A stretch of 64,000 bases of DNA from Acidaminobacter sp. (GCA_009881125.1 WXFH01000052.1:103634-167633), one strand, 5' to 3'; shown: positions 51,516 through 61,122, numbered from the stretch's first letter. Notes: generated by a model not told the origin, from the letters alone. Numbers and translations are program-made.

Positions 51516-52080
51516 TCGGTAATGACAAGGTTTTCAAATAAGTCCTAAAACTAGGATGTAACAAGTCTCTCTCAGAGATAGTCAGCTCACCCTCAATTAA
51601 ATGTAGCGGCCACTTTATTGCCAAATCCTCGTCATTCCACAAGATTCCACTATCATGAGGCTTACTGTACCGATCGGTACACTTGTAGGTAATGACTGTT
51701 TCATCTTCAAGAGCCAGGAACCCATGCGCGAAACCCTCCGGGATGTAGAGAATGCAATTATTCCGTTCATCCAAATCAAAGCCTGCCCAACGTCCTAATG
51801 TTGGGGAATTCACCCTGAGGTCTACTGCGACATCGAACGCGGACCCCCGAGTCACACGTATTAGTTTTCCCTGTGGAAATTTTGACTGGAAATGAAGCCC
51901 CCTCAAAGTTCCTTTATGAGACATAGACTCAAACGTCTCATAGATCTCAATATCAATTCCATTTTTTAAGAACTCACCTTTTTCAAATTCCTTAATAAAA
52001 TAGCCCCGCTCATCAAAGTGACAATCTGGCTCAATCAAGATCAGACCCTCCAAAGAGGTCTTCATGAATAAAAAAGACAT
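51511..52080 (-). CDS. rfbC: RmlC/RfbC-like nucleotide-sugar 3,5-epimerase
   Basis: A 189-residue cupin epimerase with 'HFDERGYFIKEF', 'GTLRGLHFQSKFPQGKLIRV' (His and Lys of the active site), 'DVAVDLR' and 'YKCTDRYSKPHDSGILWND' (catalytic Tyr). In dTDP-rhamnose synthesis RmlC epimerises at C3 and C5. Here rmlA, rmlB and rmlD are absent and the neighbour is CDP-glucose 4,6-dehydratase, so a CDP-linked 4-keto-6-deoxy sugar is the likelier substrate. The symbol is given for family only. The ATG at 52080 has AGAGGTG upstream. Last gene of the minus-strand arm. Confidence 0.85.
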   Translation of the reverse strand: MSFLFMKTSLEGLILIEPDCHFDERGYFIKEFEKGEFLKNGIDIEIYETFESMSHKGTLRGLHFQSKFPQGKLIRVTRGSAFDVAVDLRVNSPTLGRWAGFDLDERNNCILYIPEGFAHGFLALEDETVITYKCTDRYSKPHDSGILWNDEDLAIKWPLHLIEGELTISERDLLHPSFRTYLKTLSLPK

Positions 52081-52187
52081 AAGCTTCACCTCTTAATAGA
52101 ATATGACGTCAAATTGAATGATGCTTCAAATTTGAAACAGACATCTTATCTTCCTGAAGTTTATTGAAGGTTCGCGCTTGATATTTC

Positions 52188-53243
52188 TTAATCCTTTGCA
52201 AAATATTCTATGATTTGCTCATCCATAATTTCATTTATGTCAGAATCTACGGAATAAGCCTTTGACCATACTATGGTTTTTTCCAAAGCAGTTTCAATAT
52301 TCCATTTCGGTCTCCAGCCCAAGTGGCTTTTTATTTTTGAACAGTCCAATCTTAGGCGGCCAGTTTCATGAGGCCCATTGCTGGTTTCATAGTCGACCTC
52401 AACGCCTTCTCCCCACAATTCACAGAATAATCGCGTCAGTTCACCGGTAGTGATGAATTCTTCCTCATTCGGACCGACATTATACGCCCCTTCAAGTTGA
52501 CGATTCTCATACTGTGCTCTCGCGATTAAAAGATAGGCACCAAGAGCCTCTAAAACATGCTGATAAGGCCTTATGGAATCAGGATTTCTAACATGGATCA
52601 TTTTGCTCCCAAGTGCCGCCCTGACACAATCGGGAATAATTCTGTCTGCAGCAAAATCGCCACCTCCGATCACATTGCCTGCTCGGGCGGTGGAAACACT
52701 GATTTCCTTATCCCCAAGAAAGGATGCCTTATAGCAATGAGTAACCAGCTCAGAGCAGGATTTGCTGTTTGAATAGGGATCAAAACCATTCAGTGTATCA
52801 TTTTCTCTGTACCCCCAGATCCATTCCTTGTTCTCGTAAACTTTGTCAGTTGTCACATTGATCACAGACTTGACCGTATCACATGCCCGGATGGCTTCAA
52901 AGAAATTGACTGTTCCCATAACATTTGTCTCATAAGTTAAGCGTGGTTCTGTAAATGAAGTTCTTACAATAGGTTGAGCTGCCAAATGGATAGCGATTTC
53001 TGCCTGCGATTCCCTCATGCATTCCAAGAGACTTTGTAAATCTCTGACATCTCCTGTGACAGTTCTCATCCTCTTATCTGATTGAATCAAAGAAAATAGA
53101 TTGGGTTGGGTAGGGGGATCCAGTGAATATCCTGTAATATTGGCCCCTGCGTTACTAAGAATTTTACACAGCCAAGCACCTTTGAAACCTGTATGTCCGG
53201 TTATAAACACACTTTTTCCCTTGTAAAATTCAAGCAATCCCAT
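52188..53243 (-). CDS. rfbG: CDP-glucose 4,6-dehydratase
   Basis: A 351-residue extended SDR enzyme with the NAD motif 'GHTGFKGAWLCKIL' at residues 16-29, 'HLAAQPIVRTSF' and 'GFDPYSNSKSCSE' (Tyr-x-x-x-Lys). 'KVYENKEWIWGYRENDTL' and 'RPYQHVLEALGAYL' are characteristic of CDP-glucose rather than dTDP-glucose dehydratases. It converts CDP-glucose to CDP-4-keto-6-deoxyglucose. GGAGGG precedes the ATG. It acts after rfbF, although the two genes are in different operons. The next usual enzyme, RfbH (3-dehydratase), is not in the window. Confidence 0.93.
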   Translation of the reverse strand: MGLLEFYKGKSVFITGHTGFKGAWLCKILSNAGANITGYSLDPPTQPNLFSLIQSDKRMRTVTGDVRDLQSLLECMRESQAEIAIHLAAQPIVRTSFTEPRLTYETNVMGTVNFFEAIRACDTVKSVINVTTDKVYENKEWIWGYRENDTLNGFDPYSNSKSCSELVTHCYKASFLGDKEISVSTARAGNVIGGGDFAADRIIPDCVRAALGSKMIHVRNPDSIRPYQHVLEALGAYLLIARAQYENRQLEGAYNVGPNEEEFITTGELTRLFCELWGEGVEVDYETSNGPHETGRLRLDCSKIKSHLGWRPKWNIETALEKTIVWSKAYSVDSDINEIMDEQIIEYFAKD

Positions 53244-53380
53244 AATTAACCCTCCCCCACTATTTTTTTGTGTCCAAATCCCTTTTGATCGCGCAATTGA
53301 GATTAACGTCTCTATATATTAGGTGACTTCTTTTCTGCCTCTATGCTTCAGTGAGTGATTAAGAAAAATGAACATTCTTA

Positions 53381-54496
53381 TTACCCTTGAATGATGTCCT
53401 CGATCTCCCTGGCAATATTATCAATGTCAAAAAACGCATCAAATGTTTCTCTGAGATTTGCAGGATTATAATCAAGCCCAGCCATTTGCTCCAGCGTAGA
53501 ATGAATAGTCTCACCGACACCCTCAGGTGTCATTTCACTGATAAAGAACCCGTTTTTCCCTTCAACGACATATTCGTCAAAGCAGCCTACACGATTAACA
53601 ATAACAGGTTTATAATAGTAATTTGCGATTTGAATAGTCTGTGTCCCTGTCGCGTCTCGATATGGCAGAATCACAGCCCTGGATTTCACTATGTATTCTG
53701 CTAATGCTCTGTTAGATATATAATCATCCAAAAAAGTAATACTTGGATCCTGTGCCGCTGCCTTTTTAACTTCTTCCTTCAACTCACCGCGACCACCAAT
53801 AATCACTATTCTTACAGATCTGCCTGTCGTGTGTAGGTATTGGTTAGCTTGAAGCAATAAATCCACACCTTTATAGGCTTCCAGTCTGCCATAAAAAATC
53901 AGGTCATATTCCAGAGCTGCATTATGCTGCTCTGCCACTTGCCTCAAATCCTGAAATTCCATGACTGACATGCTGGGCAACCGTACCGAGACCAGCTTTG
54001 CCTCCTTAAAAATCGGATGGATTTCGACTATCTCTGATTTTGCCTTTTCATAAGATAGAATACAGGTGGCTTTCCTCGCGTAAAACGGGTAGGCGAATCT
54101 CCTTATAAACCTAATGATCTTTTGTTCTCCCGAATGGTGCTTAGGATCATGAATGAAAACCGTCGTCTTAATTTTTCTTAGTGTTGGGATCATCAAGTGA
54201 ACAAGATTGGGCCATTCGCTATCACTGTAAATAAATATTCCTTCAACGGTCTCCTGCTTGGCCAATTGAGCCAGTCTTATGTAAAAGCTTAAACAGTATA
54301 ATTTGGAGGCTATTTTGCCCTTATTTCTGAAGTGCTCAAACACCAGACTATGGATCTCTGAATCAAATTCCTCAGATTTGCATAGTCCAGGAATGATGGC
54401 GATCAGCTCTTTTTTATTGTGGAAATGGTTGATCAATCCCACATAGCCATCCACAATGGCGTTTCTGTTGTTCGAAGCGCAAATTGTCATTATCAT
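53381..54496 (-). CDS. Glycosyltransferase (GT4-like)
   Basis: A 371-residue GT-B type enzyme. The N-terminus (MIMTICASNNRNAIVDGYVG) is followed by 'TVFIHDPKHHSGEQK', and the C-terminal donor site contains 'DLIFYGRLEAYKGVDLLLQANQYL' region and 'ADYIVKSRAVILPYRDATGTQTIQIANYY' region typical of GT4. The ATG at 54496 has GGGGAGG at 8-nt spacing; an upstream frame to 54544 is unlikely. Donor and acceptor unknown. It lies between rfbG and another glycosyltransferase in the minus-strand arm. Confidence 0.85.
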   Translation of the reverse strand: MIMTICASNNRNAIVDGYVGLINHFHNKKELIAIIPGLCKSEEFDSEIHSLVFEHFRNKGKIASKLYCLSFYIRLAQLAKQETVEGIFIYSDSEWPNLVHLMIPTLRKIKTTVFIHDPKHHSGEQKIIRFIRRFAYPFYARKATCILSYEKAKSEIVEIHPIFKEAKLVSVRLPSMSVMEFQDLRQVAEQHNAALEYDLIFYGRLEAYKGVDLLLQANQYLHTTGRSVRIVIIGGRGELKEEVKKAAAQDPSITFLDDYISNRALAEYIVKSRAVILPYRDATGTQTIQIANYYYKPVIVNRVGCFDEYVVEGKNGFFISEMTPEGVGETIHSTLEQMAGLDYNPANLRETFDAFFDIDNIAREIEDIIQG

Positions 54497-54551
54497 GGCA
54501 TTAACCTCCCCAAACCAAACTTTGGGAATATCACGCAAGGACATAAAAACC

Positions 54552-55724
54552 TCAACGCATAATCTTTTCCAGGCTTAGAACAGCATCAATTTCTCTGGCA
54601 GCCGCTTCATTGAATCCTTGTGCGTAACTATAGCCAGAATCTGCGATTCTTGCAAGCTGGGCTTCATCCTTCATTAGACCAACAATGGCCTTCGCGCATT
54701 CTTCGGGCTCGTCCGCTACAATAAAATGAGTGTTACCGGCACAATCAAGCCCTTCAGCCCCATTGGAAGAGGTGACAAGGGCCCTGTGGAAGGCCAATGC
54801 TTCAACGTTTTTGATTTTTAGGCCTGTTCCTTTTGAAATTGGATTGATCACAATGTCAGCCATGGCATATGCGGTCTCCAGTGTTTCAACAATGCCAATC
54901 ATTCTGATGCCAGCTGCTTCAACCTGAAGGTGATTACAGACGCTGCCAGCTATAATGAGCTCAGCGTCGCTAACTTCGCGCCTGACCATCGGAAAAATCT
55001 CTTTGATAAAATGTTGAATAGTCATGATATTTAAATCATTGCCTGAGGCAAGGAACAGCATTGCTTTCGGATTCGAAAGAGGCAATTTGCTGAGCGTTAC
55101 ATGATGCCCAATGACGCTCACCCGCCTCTGTCCCTCGATCAGATGCTCGAAGATCCTGCCTTCTTCCTCCTGGATGGCAATGATGACGTCAGCGCGAAGA
55201 AGGGCCTTTTTCTCGTCCTCACCTGATACAGAAAACCACCTGTATGGCATGTGATTTTGAATATAGAGTTTATAACGATCTGTAAATCTATCATGGGTAT
55301 CTAAAACTTTTAGTTTTTCACATCCAAAGTGCTCAAGAATTCTGCTGAAAAATATGTACTCTACCCAAAGAACATCATAACCCCTCACTTGATCCAGATC
55401 CTTGACAAAGTTAACTGTCTTGATAGAACAATAATCATCTAATCCGTTGTTGACATAAAACATAAATTGTCTATCCGTAAACTTTTTTACAAATCGTCTT
55501 ACAATGCTGAGGGGTGCTTCATTAAAATTGAATTCAACAGAGTGATAGTGACTGTCACCAACAAACAGTCGATCCTTATCTGTGTCACCTGCCTCCATGA
55601 TCACATTCAGAAAATCGACTTCATGACCTGCTAATTGAATAGCGTGGCAAAGACTTCTAACACGGGCTCTGTTTCCCTGATTGGAGGGGTGCATTGGACA
55701 TGGTGAGATCATCAGAATTTTCAC
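54552..55724 (-). CDS. Glycosyltransferase (GT4-like)
   Basis: A 390-residue protein beginning at a GTG (VKILMISPCPMHPSNQGNRAR) preceded by GGGGGG at about 9-nt spacing. The N-terminal domain binds the acceptor ('RSLCHAIQLAGHEVDFLNV') and the C-terminal domain has 'DIVINPISKGTGLKIKNVEALAF' and 'VTSSNGAEGLDCAG', as in GT4 enzymes with a conserved Gly-Thr-Gly-Leu-Lys element. It overlaps the polymerase gene upstream by 68 nt. Linkage formed is unknown. Confidence 0.85.
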   Translation of the reverse strand: MKILMISPCPMHPSNQGNRARVRSLCHAIQLAGHEVDFLNVIMEAGDTDKDRLFVGDSHYHSVEFNFNEAPLSIVRRFVKKFTDRQFMFYVNNGLDDYCSIKTVNFVKDLDQVRGYDVLWVEYIFFSRILEHFGCEKLKVLDTHDRFTDRYKLYIQNHMPYRWFSVSGEDEKKALLRADVIIAIQEEEGRIFEHLIEGQRRVSVIGHHVTLSKLPLSNPKAMLFLASGNDLNIMTIQHFIKEIFPMVRREVSDAELIIAGSVCNHLQVEAAGIRMIGIVETLETAYAMADIVINPISKGTGLKIKNVEALAFHRALVTSSNGAEGLDCAGNTHFIVADEPEECAKAIVGLMKDEAQLARIADSGYSYAQGFNEAAAREIDAVLSLEKIMR

Positions 55725-57153
55725 TGCTAAGAGCCCCCCTTTCGTTCTCAAAGGCTTTTCTATACTCGAATTCCATAAAGACATAGATCAGTCCTACATA
55801 AAACAATGCCATTGTTTCCTGAAAAAAGTAAACCATCACACAATTTATCAAAACTGCACCGTTACACAGAAGTGGGAAAAAAACATTCCGGTTTTTCTTG
55901 TAGATCCACCATGAAATTTGTAGTGATTTAAACGTCAGTTGAAGCGAGACAAGGCTCCCAAGAAAACCATACTGATAGGTGTACCCAACAATCCCAACAT
56001 CCACCATATAATGCCAAAGTCGTCTTCCTGATACAAACAACGCTTCCGGATAATCTATATTAAGGGATCCCCAACCAAATAACCAATGACCTTTCAGATT
56101 TTCCAAAAAATATTTGACAGCATACGACCTGATTTCCAAATTCCCGGAAACTGTGACAATTTCCTCAATGGTCTCAAAAATAAAATCCAGTCGTGGTACA
56201 TTGCCCATAAGATAAAAGAATATTAACAGACTGGTTATTCCCAGCGTAAACCATAATAGAAAAGCCAGAATCCAACGCCTTGGGATTCTCCTCTGAAGGG
56301 TTGTCAATGCCAATCCAATCAGTATCAGCGATGTCAAGGTAATAAAGCGGCTTTGAGATATTAAAAGAAAAGTGCCAAGTTGAATAAGCAGCGCCAGACC
56401 GTATAGAAAGCGCTTACTCTTCAGTTCTTTTCCCGGTCTGACTAAAAGCTCGTTCATAGTAATAAAGGCGCCAAACAGCATGAACACAGTGAATTCCGTG
56501 AAACGGATATTGCCGTATCGGTACCTGAAATCTGTAGACAGAAAAATTATTTTTGGATACAGAAAAGCCTGCAATATGTAAATTAAACCTGCCACTATTG
56601 AGCAGTAGATCAGCAAAGTCTTGAATTTCTCATATCGCTTCTGATCCTCAATGAGAAAACATCCAAAGAAATAGACAAGAATCAGAGAGGGTATCATGAG
56701 ATTATAGATGCCCTTGATGAGTGGCTGGCCAATAGTGAAATAAGCAGTAAAGACTGAAATGATGTGATAGCCTATAAACAGCATCATGCTTTTGAAAAGT
56801 AAAAACTTGCTCTGTACTATTCTGGGAAGATACAAGATAAACACAACCAGCAAAAAGAAACCTGCAAGCTGTTTCAGATCGTAAATAAATATTAATCTTG
56901 ATCGATCGAAAATATAGAAGATATTCTCAACAATTAGAATTAAAGCTAAGAAGACCATTTCCCTGATTCTATGCGCCATAAGAAAATAAAGCAAAGTCGA
57001 AAGACCAAAAAAAGTCAGAATTCCAAAAATACCGTCTATAAGGAACATCACATAGGAGATCAGGAGAATAAGTGAAATTGCAAGCATTATGAACAATGGC
57101 CTATACCGCTTTGACAGCCTTAGAACTTTAACGATGATATATTCCATATGCAT
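55657..57153 (-). CDS. wzy: Polysaccharide polymerase (Wzy/O-antigen ligase-like)
   Basis: A 498-residue protein with about eleven or twelve membrane segments and a large periplasm-side-type loop near residues 330-385 ('FGWGSLNIDYPEALFVSGRRLWHYMVDVGIVG'), the usual position for Wzy and WaaL proteins. It polymerises lipid-linked repeat units outside the membrane. Sequence conservation in this family is low, so the assignment rests on topology and on position between the flippase and glycosyltransferase genes. The ATG overlaps the stop of the flippase (TGATG). Confidence 0.75.
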   Translation of the reverse strand: MHMEYIIVKVLRLSKRYRPLFIMLAISLILLISYVMFLIDGIFGILTFFGLSTLLYFLMAHRIREMVFLALILIVENIFYIFDRSRLIFIYDLKQLAGFFLLVVFILYLPRIVQSKFLLFKSMMLFIGYHIISVFTAYFTIGQPLIKGIYNLMIPSLILVYFFGCFLIEDQKRYEKFKTLLIYCSIVAGLIYILQAFLYPKIIFLSTDFRYRYGNIRFTEFTVFMLFGAFITMNELLVRPGKELKSKRFLYGLALLIQLGTFLLISQSRFITLTSLILIGLALTTLQRRIPRRWILAFLLWFTLGITSLLIFFYLMGNVPRLDFIFETIEEIVTVSGNLEIRSYAVKYFLENLKGHWLFGWGSLNIDYPEALFVSGRRLWHYMVDVGIVGYTYQYGFLGSLVSLQLTFKSLQISWWIYKKNRNVFFPLLCNGAVLINCVMVYFFQETMALFYVGLIYVFMEFEYRKAFENERGALSSENSDDLTMSNAPLQSGKQSPC

Positions 57154-58616
57154 CAGGCTCCTTTCAGCGAGGATAAGCCCTTAAGCACGACTTGAATCAG
57201 TGATTTGTCAATTTGACCTGATGCGAAATAAGTGATAAAAGTTGTCAAAATATATAAGGTTCCATAAACAAAGAAGTTGAGGATATCTCCAAGCGGCAAC
57301 AGTGTTGAGATCAAAGCAAAAATGGCTGCAATGGAACCAGAGGTCATCAGAATTTTTGCAAGGCGTTTAAATTCAAAAATGTCGGTGAACTTTGTCTTTG
57401 TGAATCTTGTAACAGTAAATATTTCCATAAAATTAACAAAATATTGAATAACCACAGTTGCCACTGCAGCGCCAATCATCCCAAATATCCTTATTAGATA
57501 CAGACTTAGGATTATGTTGCCTACAATCCCCAAAAGGGAAATAACGGCAATATACTTTTTCTTATCAATCACCATTAACAGATGGCAATAGATGGCGAAA
57601 GTAATCATATATCGCAGCAGATAGACCCTCATGATGGGTATGGAATCCAAATAGCGCTCAGAAAAAACAAAACGGACGTAGCCTTTAGTGAAAATCATGA
57701 ACAGCCACATGAAGGTTATGAGAATCAGTGCCGTATTGGTCGCCGCGCCTCTCCACAGGAGCAGTCCATCTTCAAATGACTTTTCGGTGGTCTCCTTCGC
57801 AAGTTTTGGCAGTACGATTGAACCTACAGTGACCGTCAGCAATTGAACAATTGGGATGTTCATAGCACCATTGTTGTATATGGCGTAATCCTCTGTTGAG
57901 AAATTTGCGGAGACAATCATTTGATCTACATAGACATTCAATGTAATCAGGATTAAGGAGACACCCATTGGAAATGAAAACCGAACCAATTCTTTTAGAT
58001 ACGGCCAGTTAAAATTGAACCTGAATGTTTCTTTCCTAAGGATAATTGTGAGCATCACAACGCTCTTTATCAGCTCAAACAGCGCAATCTCAACGATTAA
58101 ATAAAATTCGCTTTTTGACAGCAGGATAATTATAACCGCAAAAGAATAGTGAATTGAATAGGATAAGACCTGAAGCTTTCCCATAAGAACAGCCTGTCCC
58201 GACCCAAAGTAATAGCTTTCCAACAAACTTTCAAATGCATAAATCATAGTCAGTGCCGCTATCACCGGCATATAATCGTTCAGGAGATCATTGTTCATAA
58301 AATTACTCAACGATGTCCTGGAAAGCAAAAGAATAAAAGCTGCCGGAAGGATAACCAGGATCTTGATAACGAACATGTTGGTAATGAGTTGATTGCGCTT
58401 GATAGTGTCAATGATTCGATAGTTGTAGGAGATTGTCTCATTCATGCCAAGAAGCAGGATTAGATTGATGGTATTCGCGACTAAAAGGGCCTGCCTATAG
58501 GTTCCATATTGATTTTCAGTAAGGAATCTGGATATGAACATAACAAACACAAGTGCCAAAACGCTCTGATAAGCCTTGCCAAACAAACTGAAAGCAGACT
58601 CCTTCAATAGTGTCAT
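57153..58616 (-). CDS. wzx: Polysaccharide flippase (Wzx/MATE-like)
   Basis: A 487-residue protein with about twelve to fourteen hydrophobic segments, starting MTLLKESAFSLFGKAYQSVLALVFVMFISRFL..., and containing 'ENQYGTYRQALLV' and 'FPMGVSLILITLNVYVDQMIVS' stretches typical of the polysaccharide_synt family. It moves undecaprenyl-linked repeat units across the membrane. The ATG at 58616 has GGGAG upstream. Followed immediately by the polymerase gene. Confidence 0.88.
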   Translation of the reverse strand: MTLLKESAFSLFGKAYQSVLALVFVMFISRFLTENQYGTYRQALLVANTINLILLLGMNETISYNYRIIDTIKRNQLITNMFVIKILVILPAAFILLLSRTSLSNFMNNDLLNDYMPVIAALTMIYAFESLLESYYFGSGQAVLMGKLQVLSYSIHYSFAVIIILLSKSEFYLIVEIALFELIKSVVMLTIILRKETFRFNFNWPYLKELVRFSFPMGVSLILITLNVYVDQMIVSANFSTEDYAIYNNGAMNIPIVQLLTVTVGSIVLPKLAKETTEKSFEDGLLLWRGAATNTALILITFMWLFMIFTKGYVRFVFSERYLDSIPIMRVYLLRYMITFAIYCHLLMVIDKKKYIAVISLLGIVGNIILSLYLIRIFGMIGAAVATVVIQYFVNFMEIFTVTRFTKTKFTDIFEFKRLAKILMTSGSIAAIFALISTLLPLGDILNFFVYGTLYILTTFITYFASGQIDKSLIQVVLKGLSSLKGA

Positions 58617-58701
58617 GATGCTCCCTACCTTCTGCAATCTTGCCACACTTTGACTGTTATATAAGGATCACCTATTCAACAGCATTGCCGTGAAGGCGCC
58701 C

Positions 58702-59988
58702 TTATTCTTGGAAGGCAATTCCTAGGAATCGTACATCCTGTTCTTCGAAATTCGACACAATATAACGCACCTTGCTGCGACTGGAATTATTGGATGCCGC
58801 TAATATGACAGGACCTTTTTTAGCCAGGCTGCTGAGCAGGCGTTCCTCTGTGCTGATACTTACAATTACCAGATCATAAGTCTTTTCAATCTCATCAAGG
58901 AGTGTGTCAAACTTTTCCACTGTCTCTGAATTGAAACCAATGCGGTTATCCGTCCCAATCAATATGTCAAAGGAATAGGATACGTTTCGAATCAGCTTTG
59001 ACAAAGGCTCATTCTGAAGAAGTGCTTTTATAAGCCTGTTTTCATGGCCATAACTATAGGTTAATATGCTGCTGAAGGGTTCTGAGGGATTAACTGGAAT
59101 AAACAAAGTTTTTTCAAAGGTTTTTCCCATATAATGAGCCAGCGTCAAAGCAAAAGCCTCATTTTTGCCTGTTTCATCACAGGTAAGCACAGTGCAGAAT
59201 CTCTGTCTGTTTTGCTCAGTGTCATTCAGGACATTCTGCCAGACTTTATGATAATCCTCATTGTTCATGGTATTCAGAAGGTGCATGATATTTCTCTTTT
59301 TCATGTTGTATTTCGAATAGCTCAGTACCTTTTTCCCGGTAATGATTTCAGCCTCAATATAGGTCTTGAGCTCCCCGTTCACAAGAAACTTAACGAGAAT
59401 AACGCTCATTCCAATGAATGCTCCCAAAATCGCGCCAAGAAGGATCAGCATAACCTTATTGGGTGCGACTGGCTCTTGAGACAAATATGAGCTATCCACA
59501 TTTTCCACTGTTGAAATGCGAACAATTTTTGCCGCTTCCCGGGATAAAATACTTTCAATTCGCTTTGAAATACTCATGGCAAACTCAGTATTCGAGCTGT
59601 CATAACCCACTTTAAAAAAAGTGGAGTCAGTATTAATTTCCATGTACAAATTCTCAAGGTATTCCTCCATGGTCAGGTCGTCAATATTTATTTCAACGCC
59701 TGGTACAGCCTTGACCTCATTAAAAAAACTCCGACTCCCAATAAGCTGCTCAATATCCAAAAGCAGAAGATTATAGAATTCGAACTCATTAATGGTAAAG
59801 AAAGCACTATTCAACTCAGATTTGTTTAAGTAATAGGTCGCGCTCACTCTATAGACAGGAGACAGGTTCGCGATTAGAATCACCGCCATGGCTGCACCCA
59901 CGACCATTGAAACTCCAGCGATCCAAAGATTCTTGAAAAAGTACAGGAAATCATTCGCCCAATTTCTATCCTCGTATGACTTTTCCAT
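58702..59988 (-). CDS. Wzz-like polysaccharide co-polymerase with degenerate tyrosine-kinase-like domain
   Basis: A 428-residue protein. Two membrane segments (about residues 21-43 and 178-200) flank an extracellular Wzz-type domain ('NLSPVYRVSATYYLN' ... 'SSYLSQEPVAPNKVML' before the second segment). The cytoplasmic part (~205-428) has the layout of a BY-kinase domain but Walker A is degenerate ('CDETGKNEAFALTLA' instead of PGEGKS/T), the Walker A' Asp is missing ('TLFIPVNPS') and Walker B is altered ('YDLVIVSIS'). There is no C-terminal tyrosine cluster. It probably controls chain length without kinase activity. AGGAGGGG precedes the ATG. Confidence 0.8.
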   Translation of the reverse strand: MEKSYEDRNWANDFLYFFKNLWIAGVSMVVGAAMAVILIANLSPVYRVSATYYLNKSELNSAFFTINEFEFYNLLLLDIEQLIGSRSFFNEVKAVPGVEINIDDLTMEEYLENLYMEINTDSTFFKVGYDSSNTEFAMSISKRIESILSREAAKIVRISTVENVDSSYLSQEPVAPNKVMLILLGAILGAFIGMSVILVKFLVNGELKTYIEAEIITGKKVLSYSKYNMKKRNIMHLLNTMNNEDYHKVWQNVLNDTEQNRQRFCTVLTCDETGKNEAFALTLAHYMGKTFEKTLFIPVNPSEPFSSILTYSYGHENRLIKALLQNEPLSKLIRNVSYSFDILIGTDNRIGFNSETVEKFDTLLDEIEKTYDLVIVSISTEERLLSSLAKKGPVILAASNNSSRSKVRYIVSNFEEQDVRFLGIAFQE

Positions 59989-60027
59989 AGCTGCCCCTCC
60001 TATCAGACCTGCTGCTATAATCTCAGG

Positions 60028-61122
60028 TTAGAACACAGATTTATAAACATTCTCCGTATCTGCTGCTACAGCATCCCAGGAAAATCTCCCTTTGATGTAA
60101 TTAATGGTTTCCTGATCATCATAACCGTTTTTTGAAGTTAGAAGTCTTTCCAGACAGTCCCTTAAATCCTCTGCATCTCTGCTTCGGAAGGTATAGCCAT
60201 GATCGCCCAATACAGCCTTATTTTCCTCAATATCACTGGTCAGACAAAGCGTACCATAACTCATAGCTTCCAGGAGTGAAATTGGAAGGCCTTCTACAGT
60301 AGAGGGCAGCACATAGAGATAAGCATGACCGAAGAGCGCTTCCAGAAGCTCACCTTCGACAAATCCAGTGAATAGAATTTGGGGGTTGTCCTCCGCCTGA
60401 CGATTAACTTCTTTCAAATACTGATCAGAATGGCTGGCCCCACCCGCGATTACCAGCTTCTTGTCAGTCTTCAGGCCTTTAAACGCCTCAATTAGCAAAT
60501 GAAGGCCTTTTTCCGGAACTATCCTGCTCAGAAAAAGTATGTAGGATTCCTCTTCCAGTCCAAATTTCTCAAGCAGGATCTCTGCCGATGGTTTCGGCTT
60601 CACATAGACTCCATTCGGAATATACCTGGGTACTTTGCGGTACTTCTCTTCAAAGTATGGAAGAAGTGTTTCGCTGACGCTGATTGTCTGATTAGCAAAC
60701 CGCACACCGATCTGCTCGCCCAGCTTTAGAATCAGCTTTGTCAGTCTTCCCCATTTTTCCCGCTTCCAATCAAGACCGTGCACCGTACAAATCACTTTAC
60801 GACCAAAAAATCTGGGAAGAAATGCAAATAAGGATGGTCCAAGCGCATGGAAATGAACGAGCTCTGCCCCTGATTTCAAAGCATGGATAGTAGCGGCTGC
60901 TGTATAACTGATGGTGTCAAAGTGCTTTGTGTTCACACTTGAAATATGTACGATCCGCATACCCTTGTAGTCATCCAGGATCTCGCTGCAATAATCACCT
61001 CTGGCGTAAATTATAAGTTCATGCCCAAATTGGGCGAGCCGGCATCCAATTTCTTCCACATGTATTTCGATCCCTCCCGCTCGAGAGGGCATTCCTTTTT
61101 GACCGATCATGGCAATTTTCAA
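60028..61122 (-). CDS. Family 4 glycosyltransferase (rhamnosyl/mannosyl-type)
   Basis: A 364-residue GT-B enzyme starting at a TTG (KIAMIGQKGMPSRAGGIEIHVEEIG), with AGGAGG at 8-nt spacing. 'ILFLSRIVPEKGLHLLIEAF' and 'YVLPSTVEGLPISLLEAMSYGTLCL' (E-x7-E) identify the donor half. The N-terminal part resembles the WcaI/RgpA-type group with DUF1972-like start ('GQKGMPSRAGGIE'). First gene of the minus-strand arm; likely one of the early transferases after the initiating sugar-phosphate step. Confidence 0.9.
   Translation of the reverse strand: MKIAMIGQKGMPSRAGGIEIHVEEIGCRLAQFGHELIIYARGDYCSEILDDYKGMRIVHISSVNTKHFDTISYTAAATIHALKSGAELVHFHALGPSLFAFLPRFFGRKVICTVHGLDWKREKWGRLTKLILKLGEQIGVRFANQTISVSETLLPYFEEKYRKVPRYIPNGVYVKPKPSAEILLEKFGLEEESYILFLSRIVPEKGLHLLIEAFKGLKTDKKLVIAGGASHSDQYLKEVNRQAEDNPQILFTGFVEGELLEALFGHAYLYVLPSTVEGLPISLLEAMSYGTLCLTSDIEENKAVLGDHGYTFRSRDAEDLRDCLERLLTSKNGYDDQETINYIKGRFSWDAVAADTENVYKSVF

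Noticed and set aside
51511..52080. Part of a dTDP-rhamnose pathway
   Set aside because: rmlA, rmlB and rmlD are absent from the window; the linked genes make CDP-glucose derivatives instead.
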